A DNA stretch of 64,000 nucleotides from Hofstenia miamia (lineage: Eukaryota; Xenacoelomorpha; Acoela): the NCBI GenBank assembly GCA_004352715.1, contig SCFE01000032.1, positions 1,054,603 through 1,118,602 of the forward strand. Direction: 5' to 3'. Made by a program: the position numbers and the translations under genes. Under the pieces are notes generated by a model. That model ran no database searches, was not told where the DNA came from, and saw nothing but the letters and a program-made list of their open reading frames with translations. Below, piece after piece: positions 11,743 through 23,189 of the stretch (position 1 is its first letter; the number at the start of each line of letters is the position of its first letter).

Positions 11743-12386
11743 NNNNNNNNNNNNNNNNNNNNNNNNNNNNNNNNNNNNNNNNNNNNNNNNNNNNNNNNNN
11801 NNNNNNNNNNNNNNNNNNNNNNNNNNNNNNNNNNNNNNNNNNNNNNNNNNNNNNNNNNNNNNNNNNNNNNNNNNNNNNNNNNNNNNNNNNNNNNNNNNNN
11901 NNNNNNNNNNNNNNNNNNNNNNNNNNNNNNNNNNNNNNNNNNNNNNNNNNNNNNNNNNNNNNNNNNNNNNNNNNNNNNNNNNNNNNNNNNNNNNNNNNNN
12001 NNNNNNNNNNNNNNNNNNNNNNNNNNNNNNNNNNNNNNNNNNNNNNNNNNNNNNNNNNNNNNNNNNNNNNNNNNNNNNNNNNNNNNNNNNNNNNNNNNNN
12101 NNNNNNNNNNNNNNNNNNNNNNNNNNNNNNNNNNNNNNNNNNNNNNNNNNNNNNNNNNNNNNNNNNNNNNNNNNNNNNNNNNNNNNNNNNNNNNNNNNNN
12201 NNNNNNNNNNNNNNNNNNNNNNNNNNNNNNNNNNNNNNNNNNNNNNNNNNNNNNNNNNNNNNNNNNNNNNNNNNNNNNNNNNNNNNNNNNNNNNNNNNNN
12301 NNNNNNNNNNNNNNNNNNNNNNNNNNNNNNNNNNNNNNNNNNNNNNNNNNNNNNNNNNNNNNNNNNNNNNNNNNNNNNNNNNNNNN
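11743..12386. other. Assembly gap (644 N)
   Basis: Unresolved bases. The gap removes the 5' end of the Tc1-like element on its left. The sequence immediately right of it is unusually GC-rich for this window. Confidence 0.99.
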
Positions 12387-12656
12387 GGGTTGGGGGGTTG
12401 TGCAGAGGGCTATTCAGCCGTAGGACGTTCTCGGAAGTCTTGTCCCTGCGCAAGCCCGTTCCTGTCCGGGGTTAAAGCTTACCCAGCAATGTTCATTATA
12501 TGCATTTGATGACCGCTAGCTTGTCTGTCTTCGGCAGTTATTGCCACGTGAATTCCCGTGGCTTCCTCTAGCAGGCAGTTGTGCTGTTCTAACGATAGAC
12601 ACTACTTAGTATCGATCTTTAGTAAATTATAAATTGTTTCACGAACCGTGCTATTG
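12387..12656. other. GC-rich fragment of unknown origin
   Basis: Roughly 270 bases between the gap and the hAT relic. The first 90 are clearly richer in G and C than their surroundings. The minus strand has a readable stretch (STVRETIYNLLKIDTK, then a stop), but I recognise no domain. Probably the edge of a repeat interrupted by the gap. Confidence 0.35.
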
Positions 12657-12664
12657 CTTATGAC

Positions 12665-13713
12665 CAGGGCCTTTCAATAATATATTGCTAATACAATATA
12701 TTGCAATAAATATATTGCAATATATTTATTGCAGCCGAATTTCATTGCAATAGTATTGCAATATATTGCAATATATTGCAATATTATTGGAGATGTTTTT
12801 TGAAAAAAATTTCCTGGTTTCTCTGAGGAATGTAGAATAGCCGATCCATACATCAATACAAAATTTATTTTGCCTACATCTGATGTTGGAGAAAGGTTGT
12901 TTAGCATAGCGGGTTTGGCTTTTTCAGATGTTCGTCAGAGTCTGTTACCAATGAATTTAGAATTCCAAATATTTCTACATTGCAATAGAAATTTCTGGGA
13001 TATGAATACCCTAAAGGAAATTCTACGTGCTGACAACCGGCTTGAATAGATTTTTGAATTGTACCGGTACCAAGTTTCATATTGGGCCTTTTTAGTTCAA
13101 TTAAATTTTGTTGCTTTGTTGATAAATTATTAGCTGCGAAATATGTACTCTGTATAATAAAAGAGTCGATTATTGATTTTATATTGCACTCCGAGCAAAA
13201 AATATATATTATGACACTTTGTAATTATATTGAAAAAATTTCTAAACTTTCAAATATGTATTCCAAACATTTGGCTGGACTCATGTTTATGTATTCAGAT
13301 AAATGTACAATAAATTTGACTAACTGACACGAAGCTATCATAGGATTAGCAAAGTCCAGAAACAAATTTTGATTTTCTATATTTAAGAAAAAAATACTAC
13401 TACTACTACTACTACAAGACTTTATTTAGTCATGTTACAGACTACAAAATATCTATAAGAGTTTGCATTTACAATCAATACAATAACAAAATATAAAACG
13501 GCTGCAACCTTCCCGAGAATAATTATCTTTTAAAAAATTGAAAAATATCACCTTTAATGTTTCTTTAAAAAATCTAGGTCTTTTATAAATTGACAAATTA
13601 TACTTGGCTTGAAGACATATTGCAATATATTGCAATATTATATTGCTAGCCAACTTATAGTGCAATATATTTATTTTGCATTTTTTGTATTGCAATAATA
13701 TTGCAAGACTCTG
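12665..13713 (+). mobile_element. Internally deleted hAT transposon with 8-bp target duplication
   Basis: The ends are CAGGGCCTTTCAATA (12665) and, on the other strand, CAGAGTCTTGCAATA (ending 13713). The flanks are CTTATGAC (12657-12664) and CTTATAAC (13714-13721), an 8-bp target duplication with one change, which is the hAT hallmark. Clusters of TATTGCAATA-type motifs lie just inside both ends (12670-12790 and 13616-13705) and resemble the subterminal transposase-binding repeats of hAT elements. Inside is only the C-terminal hATC part of a transposase. A (ACT)n tract is at 13395-13415. Confidence 0.88.
12804..13049 (+). pseudogene. hAT transposase C-terminal dimerisation domain (hATC) remnant
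   Basis: The open frame begins after an in-frame TGA at 12801 and ends at the TAG at 13047-13049 (81 codons). It contains the hATC signature: LPTSDVGERLFSIAG, then AFSDVRQSLLPMNLE and FLHCNRNFW. In intact hAT transposases (about 600-700 aa) this domain makes dimers and completes the catalytic fold. The RNase H core and the BED finger are missing, so this is a relic. Its frame is clean and its motif strong, so the deletion is probably not very old. Confidence 0.9.
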
Positions 13714-13852
13714 CTTATAACTCTTACTAACTGCTCTCTAAACTATAGTGCATTGAAATCGTTGACCTACTCGATAGTAAATACTACGTTATCATCTCGT
13801 TACGGCTCTATCTAATTCACTTTGCTATTGCTATATTGTTACACTAATTCTG

Positions 13853-13900
<48 letters not shown>

Positions 13901-14340
13901 CGGATTACGCAAACTCAATGGAACTAGTGCAATGAAGCTAAATAGTCTTATTAGCACTAGAACGGCCAAGCGGTCATTTTTGAACGTTTTTAAGTATTAT
14001 TACGACACACAGCACCTACGGCCTGAACAAGTTTGATCATATCACTTGTGTATTATTAATTTTTGGCAATACATCCTTTAAGAAAAGAAAATCATTGGGA
14101 GGGCTTAAATGTGCTAAATATAATAGCCACATCCCTTTAAAAGCCAGCACAGTCAATTTTGACCTTTTAGTATAATGACGCTTTTACTTATTGTTTTGTT
14201 TACCAATATTGTAGAAATGTATTAATACATGTTTATTTTTATATATTACATGTATGCTTAATTGGTTCTTGCTGTTTGTGCGCTGGTTCAAATGATATTT
14301 TTTCATTTGCATTTTCATTTTAGATTTTGATGTGAAAATT

Positions 14341-14685
14341 ATGCCACGCAAACCAGCATTGTGTGCACTAAATAATTGCTTTTGGATGTCTCTTCTGACA
14401 ATGACTAACTCCAGGACGAAATTTTGTCTGAAGGTGAAGAAGTTTGTGAATTCCTTGATGGTTCCATCATGTCCTTTTCTTGATTCCGAAGATAATGATA
14501 TTCAGCAGGAGGATACAAATGAAAGCATGATTTCAAAAGATGGCACTAGCTGGATTATGCTTCATCGTTGGAATGACTCAGGACGAGTAATAAATCAAAA
14601 TATCCTAACTGTTACGCCTGGAATAAAGCCTTTTGCAAAACAAAAAGTTCATTCTATTTTGCCGTCCTGGCAACTTCTGTTCTAA
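14341..14685 (+). pseudogene. piggyBac transposase N-terminal fragment
   Basis: About 114 codons. An acidic segment (SEDNDIQQEDTNES) is followed by DGTSWIMLHRWNDSGRVINQNIL and a PGIKPFA motif. This is the order seen at the N-terminus of piggyBac/PGBD proteins: acidic stretch, DGT.W, then N-I-L...PG..P. The frame stops at 14685, just before the nested Tc1. The catalytic region that should follow is absent. Confidence 0.75.
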
Positions 14686-14701
14686 AAAAAGATGTTTACT
14701 A

Positions 14702-15993
14702 TAGTTGGCTCCAAAAAAAATGAGACTGAAAACCTATTTTTTCACGCTTTGTGGAAACGTATTGAGACGTTTTAGAGGAAAACTATAAAAATAAAAGACA
14801 ACGAGAATTTTGTGAACGTTAAAATGGTCAAACAAAAAAGTTAATTAATTAAACTGGTACTTCGTAATTATTTGAAAACACTTACCAAACAAATTGTTTT
14901 GCTTTGCAAAGTTTCTACTTGATTTCTTCGGAATGGAAACGTTGGAACAGCTTGAAAACGCCTTTGCGACATCGCAAATTTCTCGATCAACTTATTTTCG
15001 AAAGCTGAAAAAAATTCGACAAGGAGAATCTCTCAAAAGAAGAAAAGGAAGTGGACGCCCTCGAAAAATTATTGGAAAATTCATTCAGAAAACAGTCGCA
15101 ATTGCTCTCAAAAATCCCTATATTTCTGGGAAAAAAATTGCAAACCGACTTCAAACTGAAGCCGACATCTCTGTGCATGAAACCACAGTTCAGAGAACAC
15201 TGAAAAAAAGTGGAGTTACAAAAATTGGCAGAAAAAATCGACTTCTGATTACAAAAGAACATCAAGAAAAAAGATTAAATTTCGTGAAAGATTGGAAAGA
15301 CTACACTTTTGAAGATGTTTGGATAACTGATGAGTGCGTATTTCAACTACACAGAAACAAAGTACAAGTGTGGTCGTCAAAGAAATGTCCAAGACCAACA
15401 AAAGCGGTTCCAAAGTTCGACCAAAAAATTATGGTTTGGGGAGCACTTTCCTATCGTGGGTTTTATTTGAAAATTTTAGACGGAAAAGCCACAATCGACA
15501 GTCAAAGATATTGCCAAATTATAGCTGAATTTATGCCTTATGCTGATGCTTTATATGATGATGGATGGATACTCCAACAGGACGGAGCAACCCCGCACAC
15601 GTCAGCAAAGACAAAAAATTGGTTTTCTGAAAATAATATCCAGTTTTTGCAATGGCCACCAAGTTCTGCTGATCTTTCTCCAATCGAAAACGTGTGGCAG
15701 ATATTGAAAAATGACGTTGAGACGAAAAATCCGAAAAATATATCCGATTTAAAAAAAAATCAAGAAAGTCAACACATTTTGACATCTGAAATGAAGTCTA
15801 ATTTAATGAAATCAGTTTCAGTTCGTTTGAATGAAGTTATTTCTACATAAGGAAAACAAATTAGACTTTGATGCTTTTTACTTATAGTCCTTTAATGTAT
15901 CTTTAAAATCTTACCTTTTTAGAGTTGTTACGTTCAGTAGTTCAAAAGTAATTTGCCTTTTTTCTAGTCTCATTTTTTTTGCAGCCAACTATA
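14702..15993 (+). mobile_element. Complete Tc1-type element nested in the piggyBac relic
   Basis: Inverted repeats of about 26 bp start TAGTTGGCTCCAAAAAAAAT on the left and TAGTTGGCTGCAAAAAAAAT on the right, read inwards, and are flanked by TA. A single transposase ORF lies between them. The ends and ORF are intact as assembled. Because it interrupts the piggyBac remains, it inserted later. Confidence 0.9.
14933..15850 (+). CDS. Tc1-type DD34E transposase, intact (305 aa)
   Basis: A DDE transposase of the nested element. I chose the ATG at 14933 (METLEQL); the frame is open a little further upstream but without another ATG. The N-terminus has a helix-turn-helix (TSQISRSTYFRKLKKI), followed by a basic GRPR-type linker (RRKGSGRPRKI) and a second helix-turn-helix (ISVHETTVQRTLKKSG). 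The catalytic residues are in WITDECVF, LQQDGATPHTS and ADLSPIENVW; 34 residues separate the second Asp from the Glu, the standard Tc1 spacing. Length fits the family (about 340 aa) but is slightly short at the C-terminus. No stop or frameshift is seen, so activity is possible. Confidence 0.92.
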   Translation: METLEQLENAFATSQISRSTYFRKLKKIRQGESLKRRKGSGRPRKIIGKFIQKTVAIALKNPYISGKKIANRLQTEADISVHETTVQRTLKKSGVTKIGRKNRLLITKEHQEKRLNFVKDWKDYTFEDVWITDECVFQLHRNKVQVWSSKKCPRPTKAVPKFDQKIMVWGALSYRGFYLKILDGKATIDSQRYCQIIAEFMPYADALYDDGWILQQDGATPHTSAKTKNWFSENNIQFLQWPPSSADLSPIENVWQILKNDVETKNPKNISDLKKNQESQHILTSEMKSNLMKSVSVRLNEVIST

Positions 15994-16428
15994 TAATTTC
16001 CAAATACTGGGCGTTGACTGTATGGATGCCATGTTGCGTTTATATAGCACAAAGTCCGCGTCAAGACGATGGCCCATTGTAGCATTTTACGATTTATTGG
16101 ATAAATGCGCCCTAAATGCCTACATTTTATATAAGGAAGCTACAAATACTCAACTTACAAGGAAAGAATACATTATCTCATTGGCAAAGAGATTTATGCG
16201 CAAAATGGCGAGCAAGCAGATATGAATTCAGGAAAACTGCATGAAAAAACGGAAACCTAATAATAATCCATCAACTTCTTCTGCAGCTCAAAAAAGAAGA
16301 ACGTGTGCCACAGCAAAATGTGATATAAAACACATCTCTTCTGCAAAAAATGCAGCATGCCTTATTGTGGAAAGCATTCTCTAAAAACAAAAACAGTTAT
16401 TACATGTAAAAATTGTTGTAATGTGTAA
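15994..16428 (+). pseudogene. piggyBac transposase C-terminal fragment with cysteine-rich domain
   Basis: Immediately after the nested Tc1 the frame reads GVDCMDAMLRLYS, then RRWPIVAFYDLLDKCALNAY, the standard C-terminal core of piggyBac transposases. A stop follows at 16223-16225. Further on, a zinc-binding cysteine-rich tail is readable in two frames: TCATAKCDIK, then after a one-base shift THLFCKKCSMPYCGKHS and a final CKNCC before the TAA at 16426-16428. This RING-like C..C...H..C..C tail binds the transposon ends in intact elements. The stop and shift confirm decay. Confidence 0.85.
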
Positions 16429-16653
16429 TCAATTATGCCATTTCAAAATATAGAAATTTAATGTCGTGTTATATTGGTATTTCTCACTTCAGATCTCATA
16501 TAAACCAAACCAAAAAATAATCCTGTAAATATCTTGAAATAGTTGTTTTCACATTAAAATTACTTGCAATATAAAATAAAATTAGCAGCAACAATAAAAA
16601 CAAAAATTAACAATTTTATGCTTATGGTAAAAAATGACCGTTCTAGCCTTTAA

Positions 16654-17063
16654 AGGGGTTTCAAAAAGTTGGCCGTCCTACTTCTTTTTGTGATATAATG
16701 ATAAATATCTGAAGTGTTTTAAATATGAGTGATGATGCAGTCACGATTATTATTTTCAAAAATTCGAATTAGACAGAATGCTTGTAAATAAGATCAATTC
16801 CACTTATTGAAATACAAAACTTTGCCAAATAGAAAAAAATGGTCATACCTTAATATTTGCTTGTTTTAGCAACAATTTTTGATTTCAATTAATCCAGATA
16901 AAAGAGCTTGAATGGCAAAGAATCTATGATACTAGAAATCATTGATTTCAGATTTGATATTTTCACCATCGTTGTAAAGTACAAACTACGTTATGCAAAT
17001 ACTGGGAAACTGGTGAGATATCGAATTAAACAACGTCCGAATTAAGCAAAATTTACAAACAAA
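16654..17063. other. AT-rich gap between transposons
   Basis: About 410 bases with no gene. The right part may be the upstream, heavily decayed portion of the LINE reverse transcriptase that becomes readable at 17064. Confidence 0.5.
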
Positions 17064-18162
17064 GGAGTCGCTCAGGGTACTGTTCTCGGCCCTGTTCTGT
17101 TTAATTTGTACATTAATGTTTTAGCTAACCAAGTTTCAAATTGTGAACTGATCCAGTATGCAGACGATATTTGTGTAATCACCCATCATGCTAATCCAAT
17201 AATCGCAAGCCAAAATCTAGAGGAAGCTATCCAACAAATCACGATCTTTTTGAAACAGAATAAATTGACAATGAATACAGAAAAGACGCAATTTATCATT
17301 TTCTCACCAAAAAATTTAACATCATAAGCAAGAACATCACTTTGAAGGTTTCTCCAAATAATCTACCAGTAAAAAATGCATATTCTGTGACGTATTTAGG
17401 AGTCTACATATATAGAAATTTTCCCTTTGAAACGTTTGTGAACAAGAAAATCAGCAGAATGGCAAGTGGTGTGTATTATCTAAAACATATAAGAAATATT
17501 ACTCAAAGTAAGGTCATTGTAGAGGCGCTGGTGTATAGTCAATTTAAGTATACATGCATACTTCTGAATAATATATCTAATGATAAGCAAAGGCGCATAA
17601 ATAGAATATTTAATTGGTCACTGTGTGCAATGTTTAACATCGACATACGTCAAACAGGAAAAATTCTGCAAACATTAAACATGTTATCACCAATTTATTA
17701 TACTATATATCCAATTTTAATAAAAATGTTTCAAATTGTTAAACAAAAAAATCATTTGTTCAACAATGTTAGAGTAACTAACAGAACAAATAAATTGGCA
17801 TGCAGAGTAAAAGTAGTCAATAAGTTTTGGAGAGACGCCTTAACACCTACAGTTTGTAAATATTGGAATAAGTTACCACTACAGATAAGAAAGGAACATA
17901 ATATAAGAACATTGAATGAACTATTGAAGAAAAGTTTGTTAGCAAACCAATGTAAATACGGGCATTCAAAAATTCCATGGCAAAAAATTTAAGTTTAACT
18001 CTTTTTTATTTAATCTTTTTAATTTGTAAATTTTGTGTTTTTTTAGATTTATTTTAAGTATCTTTAGTTTGTAGATTTGTACATCATTTTTATATATATT
18101 TTTATAAATATGTATTTTTTGTACTGCCATAAATATGAAATAAAGATATGAAATAAAAAAAA
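17064..18162 (+). pseudogene. 5'-truncated non-LTR retrotransposon (reverse transcriptase 3' half)
   Basis: Reverse transcriptase of a CR1/jockey-like LINE. The readable part starts at GVAQGTVLGPVLFNLYIN (RT motif 4), followed by the catalytic YADD (QYADDICVITHH, about 17157-17168) and the thumb region with TYLGVYI. A one-base frameshift near 17318 separates the two open parts (17106-17327 and 17342-17992). The C-terminal region (YWNKLPLQIRKEH) is typical of LINE ORF2 tails. After the stop comes an AT-rich 3' end with AAATATGAAATAAAGATATG and a short A run at 18153-18162, the expected LINE tail. The 5' half, including the endonuclease, is absent. Confidence 0.87.
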
Positions 18163-20991
18163 TAGTGTGAAAGTAACTTTTTTTGTACATATTTAATGAA
18201 AAAAGTACCCAAACTAAAAATAAAGGCAAATTTTTTATCAGGTTTTGGAAAAAGTGTACACAGAGCGAGATATCAATATTACGAGTACACATAACGAGTT
18301 TTTAACAGAAACTATGTATATTTTATATACATATGTGCTAAAATTCCATTGGTGACTGTCTGAGACGAACTCACGTGTACATGCTGTTATGCTCTGGCAG
18401 AGTTTGGATAACTGGAAAATTTCTCTACCTCATTGAGAAATTGATTATGGAAAATGATATTTGATGAAAACGCAAGCTTCATAAATTTGCATAGTAAATT
18501 TTATACTGCGTAAACTCAACAGTTATCCAATTCACGATCTCAATGATCAAATGAATTTGCAGCAGGTTATACTTTTTATAAGTTGAAACACGATTGGCAT
18601 GCTAAAAACAGGGTGTTTTAAAGACATCGTAAAGCACTGTTATATTTTAGACTTGTTTTTTGCAATGTTTTTCTAAATGTTATCTTCCAAATTCTTATAG
18701 GGTTCTTTGATTATAAATAAAGAATGAATGTTCTACGTCAGTTATCAATCAATTATCTTAAAGGATGTTGATAGCTAAATACATTTTTTAAAAAAATTTC
18801 TATAATTAAATCTCGAAAATAAAAAGAGACATCTTTCTTCATGGGGAAATACAATACAACTAACTCCTCTTGGAATAAGGGTTGGGTTTATGCTTAGGCT
18901 TCGTGTTTATGCCAGGGTGAAAAACGTGTCAACCCAACCTGGGGGTCGAGTCACATCAGGGGTTATTCCTAGGTGGTTGGGCCAGGTCTCCGGTAATTTT
19001 CTAATGTTAAAAGAACAGTAATAGATTTAAGGAAAATGTTTTTGTTCATTTCTACTAACACAACAGAATTTCTAACGATTTGTTCAAGTGTACCAAACGA
19101 AAAATATATGTTGATAAGTTGATAACTCAATGTTTGCTAGTATATGCATTTTATCAAAATTTTGGTACCTTGTAGCGATTCTGACTAAGAGCAAAAAACA
19201 CTGATATCAAAGTTTAAAATGTTTTAGACGTTTATAATGTTTTTTTGTCAAAAATGTACTTCTTGTTAACCCTAGTTCTAATACATTTAAGGAATGTTAT
19301 CTGGTGCATTGACATGAACTTTTATAGTACTGGACATAAATATTCTGACACAAAAATTATTTTGTTGAAAATTACAATTTTGTGTTAATTTTTTTTCAGA
19401 GATTTAGTTACCATCCTATGCACCTGCAAGAAGCGCCTAAATCTACTTACATAAATATATATGTTACATAAATATATTTTAAAAATTACATTTTTCATAA
19501 AAAGTTCACTATTTTTCAAAATTTCTATATGCACATACTTACAATTTTAGCCCTATACAAATTCCATCATTTTGCTAGTTTTTTGTTTAGATTTTGTAAA
19601 TGTAGTGGAAATTTTACAAATTGTCAATGTCAATATTTTTGAAACTTCTGAGGGCATTCATGGAATTGCGAATTTTCTAGCTAATGGATAGCATTTGAGT
19701 AATTCAATTACAAATGATCGCATTTTCAAAAAATGGCATAATCCACATTACACATAAAATGAGTGTGTAGTTCGAAACCTATTGATTACAATATTGAAAC
19801 GTCACAGTGTAAATTGTGGATTCATTCTCTTTGATATTAATGGCAATTCAAAATTCTATAAGCCATAAATGCAAAAGGCCTTCTTCAATATTTTAATTTA
19901 AGCTTTATTGTTTTTAAGCAATATTAAATTATATTAAGAGCGTAAAAAATTATTAAAAAAATCTGACCTTTTTAACATGCTCAATAAATCGGATCATCAA
20001 ATATAATTATTAAATTGTATATTAGAAATTAATATCTTAGTGTCTCGAGGTACACGATTCCCAAAGAATCCTAGCAGATCTTGCTATTAATCAGCTATAT
20101 CTCAGGATGATCATCTGCATAAATGACTTTCTGGTAAAATATTGCTTTAAGTTTTAAGTTTTCATTATTTTTTTAGATACTAGACACTATTAACAAAAAT
20201 GAAAATTCAAGAAATAGAAAAGCATTTGCATATTTTCGATTTTATAAATGCTATTTAAATATTTTGTTCGAATTTTATTGAGTAGTAAAATGGCAATGAA
20301 TATATATATATATATATGGCAATCGCCCCTTGACCTTTTTTCGAGACAATACTGGATATGCTCATCTAAATGAAATTCAGTTTATCTTAACGTAAACAAT
20401 TAATGTCACATTTGAATCAAATGTTCTAAAAAAGTAAAATATTACTTAAAATCTAATCAAATACAAATTTAATTTTTTGAGGTAGGACTACTTATTAATT
20501 GAAAAAAATTTTAAGGTATGTCTAAGTAATGAGGTTGCTGCTCAGCAAAAGATTGGAAGCACTTTTCAAATGAAAAGTCATGGTTTCAAGCGTGTGCTTA
20601 GAGATTTTCACAGAATGCGTTTACGATTATTTGAACTATAAAGTATTTCTTCTGAGAGTACATGATATTCCTTAAGAGTATATTGAAGCTTTTAAAAATG
20701 CGAGAGTAGATTTTTCTCATTGATAATAATATTAAGTCTAATATGATAATGAAAAATTGTACTTGCAGTCCAGAGCTGAAAGTGGGCTAGATTTTGTGAA
20801 CTATTTCACCCGTTCTACAGATGTGTCTACTTTGGAAAAAACTTCCCTCATATTCACCTCACACAATGTGTCAACCCAACCTCACTTCCGTCTCAATTGA
20901 ATGCACATATTCGAAAACTTCGTATAATGAAATTTGCATAACGAAAGTATGTAGCTTAGTCTACGGAGCCTATTATGATACTCAGGGAATT
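18163..20991. other. AT-rich intergenic DNA
   Basis: No gene recognised over 2.8 kb. A short GC-richer patch (18870-18990) contains inverted words GGTTGGGTT/AACCCAACC and GGAATAA/TTATTCC and may be a small foldback element. A (TA)n tract lies at 20300-20317. The CAGCAAAAGATTGGAAGCAC stretch near 20545 resembles the Tc1 end at 10741 but has no partner. Confidence 0.45.
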
Positions 20992-21854
20992 GGTAACACA
21001 TTGCTTTGCCAATTAAGCCAAAAAGTAAACCTTTGTTATGAAAGTTCCAAAATGAAGTGAAACATTCTAAAGTAGAATAGAATTATTATTGAATTATATA
21101 ATTAAATAGTTTAAAATGATTTCCAAGTTAACTTTTCTGAATGAAGTTAGACTTTACATTTTGGTTAATAGGCTACTATTGAAAATAAATTTGTTCACAA
21201 GTGACTACTTGAAGTTAATCATTGCTGAAAAATGTAACTTCATAGTGAAAAAATTAAAAACCTAAAGGAAAGTGTTTGCATCAAGAATATACTGTAAATA
21301 GCAAAATCAGGTATGCCAATGCATTTATAGCATATTTGTAGTTAAAGTGTTTACTTCACGCATTGCAAGGAAATCTAATTCATAAGCCCAACTCAATTTC
21401 AGAAAATTAAGCTTTTGCAAACCAACTTAATTTTTTAATACGGTATCCTACCCAGATTAAAGCTAATATTTAAAATTTAGCCCTAATGAAATCAACGTTT
21501 CAACATTTTCATTTAACTGCTGAATTTGTTTGTAAATTGGTTATTGTAGCATTTTTTTAATGTGGATTAGTAAATTTTTCACTTGGAAATGTTATGTTAA
21601 TATCACACATCCATTAGAATTAAAGGCCCCAAAACGATTGATGATGAGAAAGTTTCCGAGCATTTGAAAATGAGGCCTCATCATCCATACGACGCACTTC
21701 AGCTCACTTTGACATATCAATTGCTTCAATTTGTCATATTCTGCATGTAAACAAAATGAAGCCATTGTACTGCAACAGCTTAGTTCACCTATTAGTTGAA
21801 TTCTAGGTTAACCAATGTATTCTAAATGATGCACACTGCACAATTGTAGCAGGG
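20992..21854. repeat. 863-bp direct duplication, copy 1
   Basis: Essentially identical to 22327-23189 and of the same length, with no indel seen. One difference that I can point to is GAGCATTTGAAA here against GAGCAATTGAAA in copy 2. The copy ends exactly at a single N (21855). This is the pattern of two haplotype contigs placed in tandem by a scaffolder. It contains no recognisable gene. Confidence 0.95.
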
Positions 21855-21877
21855 NAAATGAAGCCATTGTACTGCAA

Positions 21878-22212
21878 CAGCTTAGTGCTGAAGACTTTGT
21901 TGCTCGAAAAGCAATGTGTGATAAATTGTTCTGACTTCATTGAAAGAACAATGATTTTTTTTAATGTTTTCTGGTCTGATGAAGCAACATTTCAAGAAGT
22001 CTCGATCTTGTACCTCCGGAATTTTTCTTTTGGGACATACAAAGAATATAGCTTATGGAAAAAACAAAAATATTGACGATCTCAAAGATTCCACAAGGAA
22101 AGCATGCAATGAAATTGATACCGAAATGCTTAAAAGAACAGTGGAAAACTGCATTTCAAGATTTCAGATGTATTCCAACAAAGACGGTGGTCATATTGAA
22201 CAGATGTTATAG
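21878..22212 (+). pseudogene. Mariner-like transposase remnant with internal deletion
   Basis: Read across frames, the N-terminal part gives QLSAEDFVARKAMCDKL and then FFNVFWSDEATF, which carries the first catalytic Asp. It then jumps to FLLGHTKNIAY, LKDSTRKACNEI and GGHIEQML, the C-terminal end of the same type of transposase. The catalytic region between is deleted, and a TGA and a frame change lie inside. The segment sits between two single-N joins (21855 and 22326). Its first 31 bases (21856-21886) repeat the end of duplication copy 1 (about 21753), so it probably belongs to an alternative allele. Confidence 0.75.
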
Positions 22213-22326
22213 AATTTAAAACTTTAGTACATTAGCTTTGAAAATACATTCTTTTGTATACTGACTTACTTTTTATTTAAATACATTGATGCAAATAAAT
22301 CACGGAGGGACTTAATGACGACCCTN

Positions 22327-23189
22327 GGTAACACATTGCTTTGCCAATTAAGCCAAAAAGTAAACCTTTGTTATGAAAGTTCCAAAATGAAGTGAAACAT
22401 TCTAAAGTAGAATAGAATTATTATTGAATTATATAATTAAATAGTTTAAAATGATTTCCAAGTTAACTTTTCTGAATGAAGTTAGACTTTACATTTTGGT
22501 TAATAGGCTACTATTGAAAATAAATTTGTTCACAAGTGACTACTTGAAGTTAATCATTGCTGAAAAATGTAACTTCATAGTGAAAAAATTAAAAACCTAA
22601 AGGAAAGTGTTTGCATCAAGAATATACTGTAAATAGCAAAATCAGGTATGCCAATGCATTTATAGCATATTTGTAGTTAAAGTGTTTACTTCACGCATTG
22701 CAAGGAAATCTAATTCATAAGCCCAACTCAATTTCAGAAAATTAAGCTTTTGCAAACCAACTTAATTTTTTAATACGGTATCCTACCCAGATTAAAGCTA
22801 ATATTTAAAATTTAGCCCTAATGAAATCAACGTTTCAACATTTTCATTTAACTGCTGAATTTGTTTGTAAATTGGTTATTGTAGCATTTTTTTAATGTGG
22901 ATTAGTAAATTTTTCACTTGGAAATGTTATGTTAATATCACACATCCATTAGAATTAAAGGCCCCAAAACGATTGATGATGAGAAAGTTTCCGAGCAATT
23001 GAAAATGAGGCCTCATCATCCATACGACGCACTTCAGCTCACTTTGACATATCAATTGCTTCAATTTGTCATATTCTGCATGTAAACAAAATGAAGCCAT
23101 TGTACTGCAACAGCTTAGTTCACCTATTAGTTGAATTCTAGGTTAACCAATGTATTCTAAATGATGCACACTGCACAATTGTAGCAGGG
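22327..23189. repeat. 863-bp direct duplication, copy 2
   Basis: Second copy of 20992-21854. It starts right after the N at 22326 and continues into unique sequence at 23190, so this copy connects to the right-hand flank while copy 1 connects to the left-hand flank. Confidence 0.95.

Larger units (their letters stand above)
13951..16653 (+). mobile_element. piggyBac-like element, internally deleted and split by a nested Tc1
   Basis: The left end at 13951 reads TTAGCACTAGAACGGCC and the right end at 16650-16653, on the other strand, reads TTAAAGGCTAGAACGGTC. TTAA is the piggyBac target, kept exactly on the right and as TTAG on the left. The N- and C-terminal parts of a piggyBac transposase lie on either side of a complete Tc1 element (14702-15993). 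The middle of the transposase, which holds the catalytic aspartates, is missing, so the element had decayed whether or not the Tc1 insertion came first. The MITE at 63307-63525 has the same termini. Confidence 0.85.

Noticed and set aside
11696-12475. Long open frames across N gaps (also at 28491, 32138, 34778, 36632)
   Set aside because: They are open only because N codons are not stops. The real residues at the edges show no domain, except in the minus-strand frames that I list.
19322-20585. Tc1-like ends near 19326 and 20545 as borders of one element
   Set aside because: Both read in the same orientation, so they cannot be a pair of inverted repeats. No transposase lies between.
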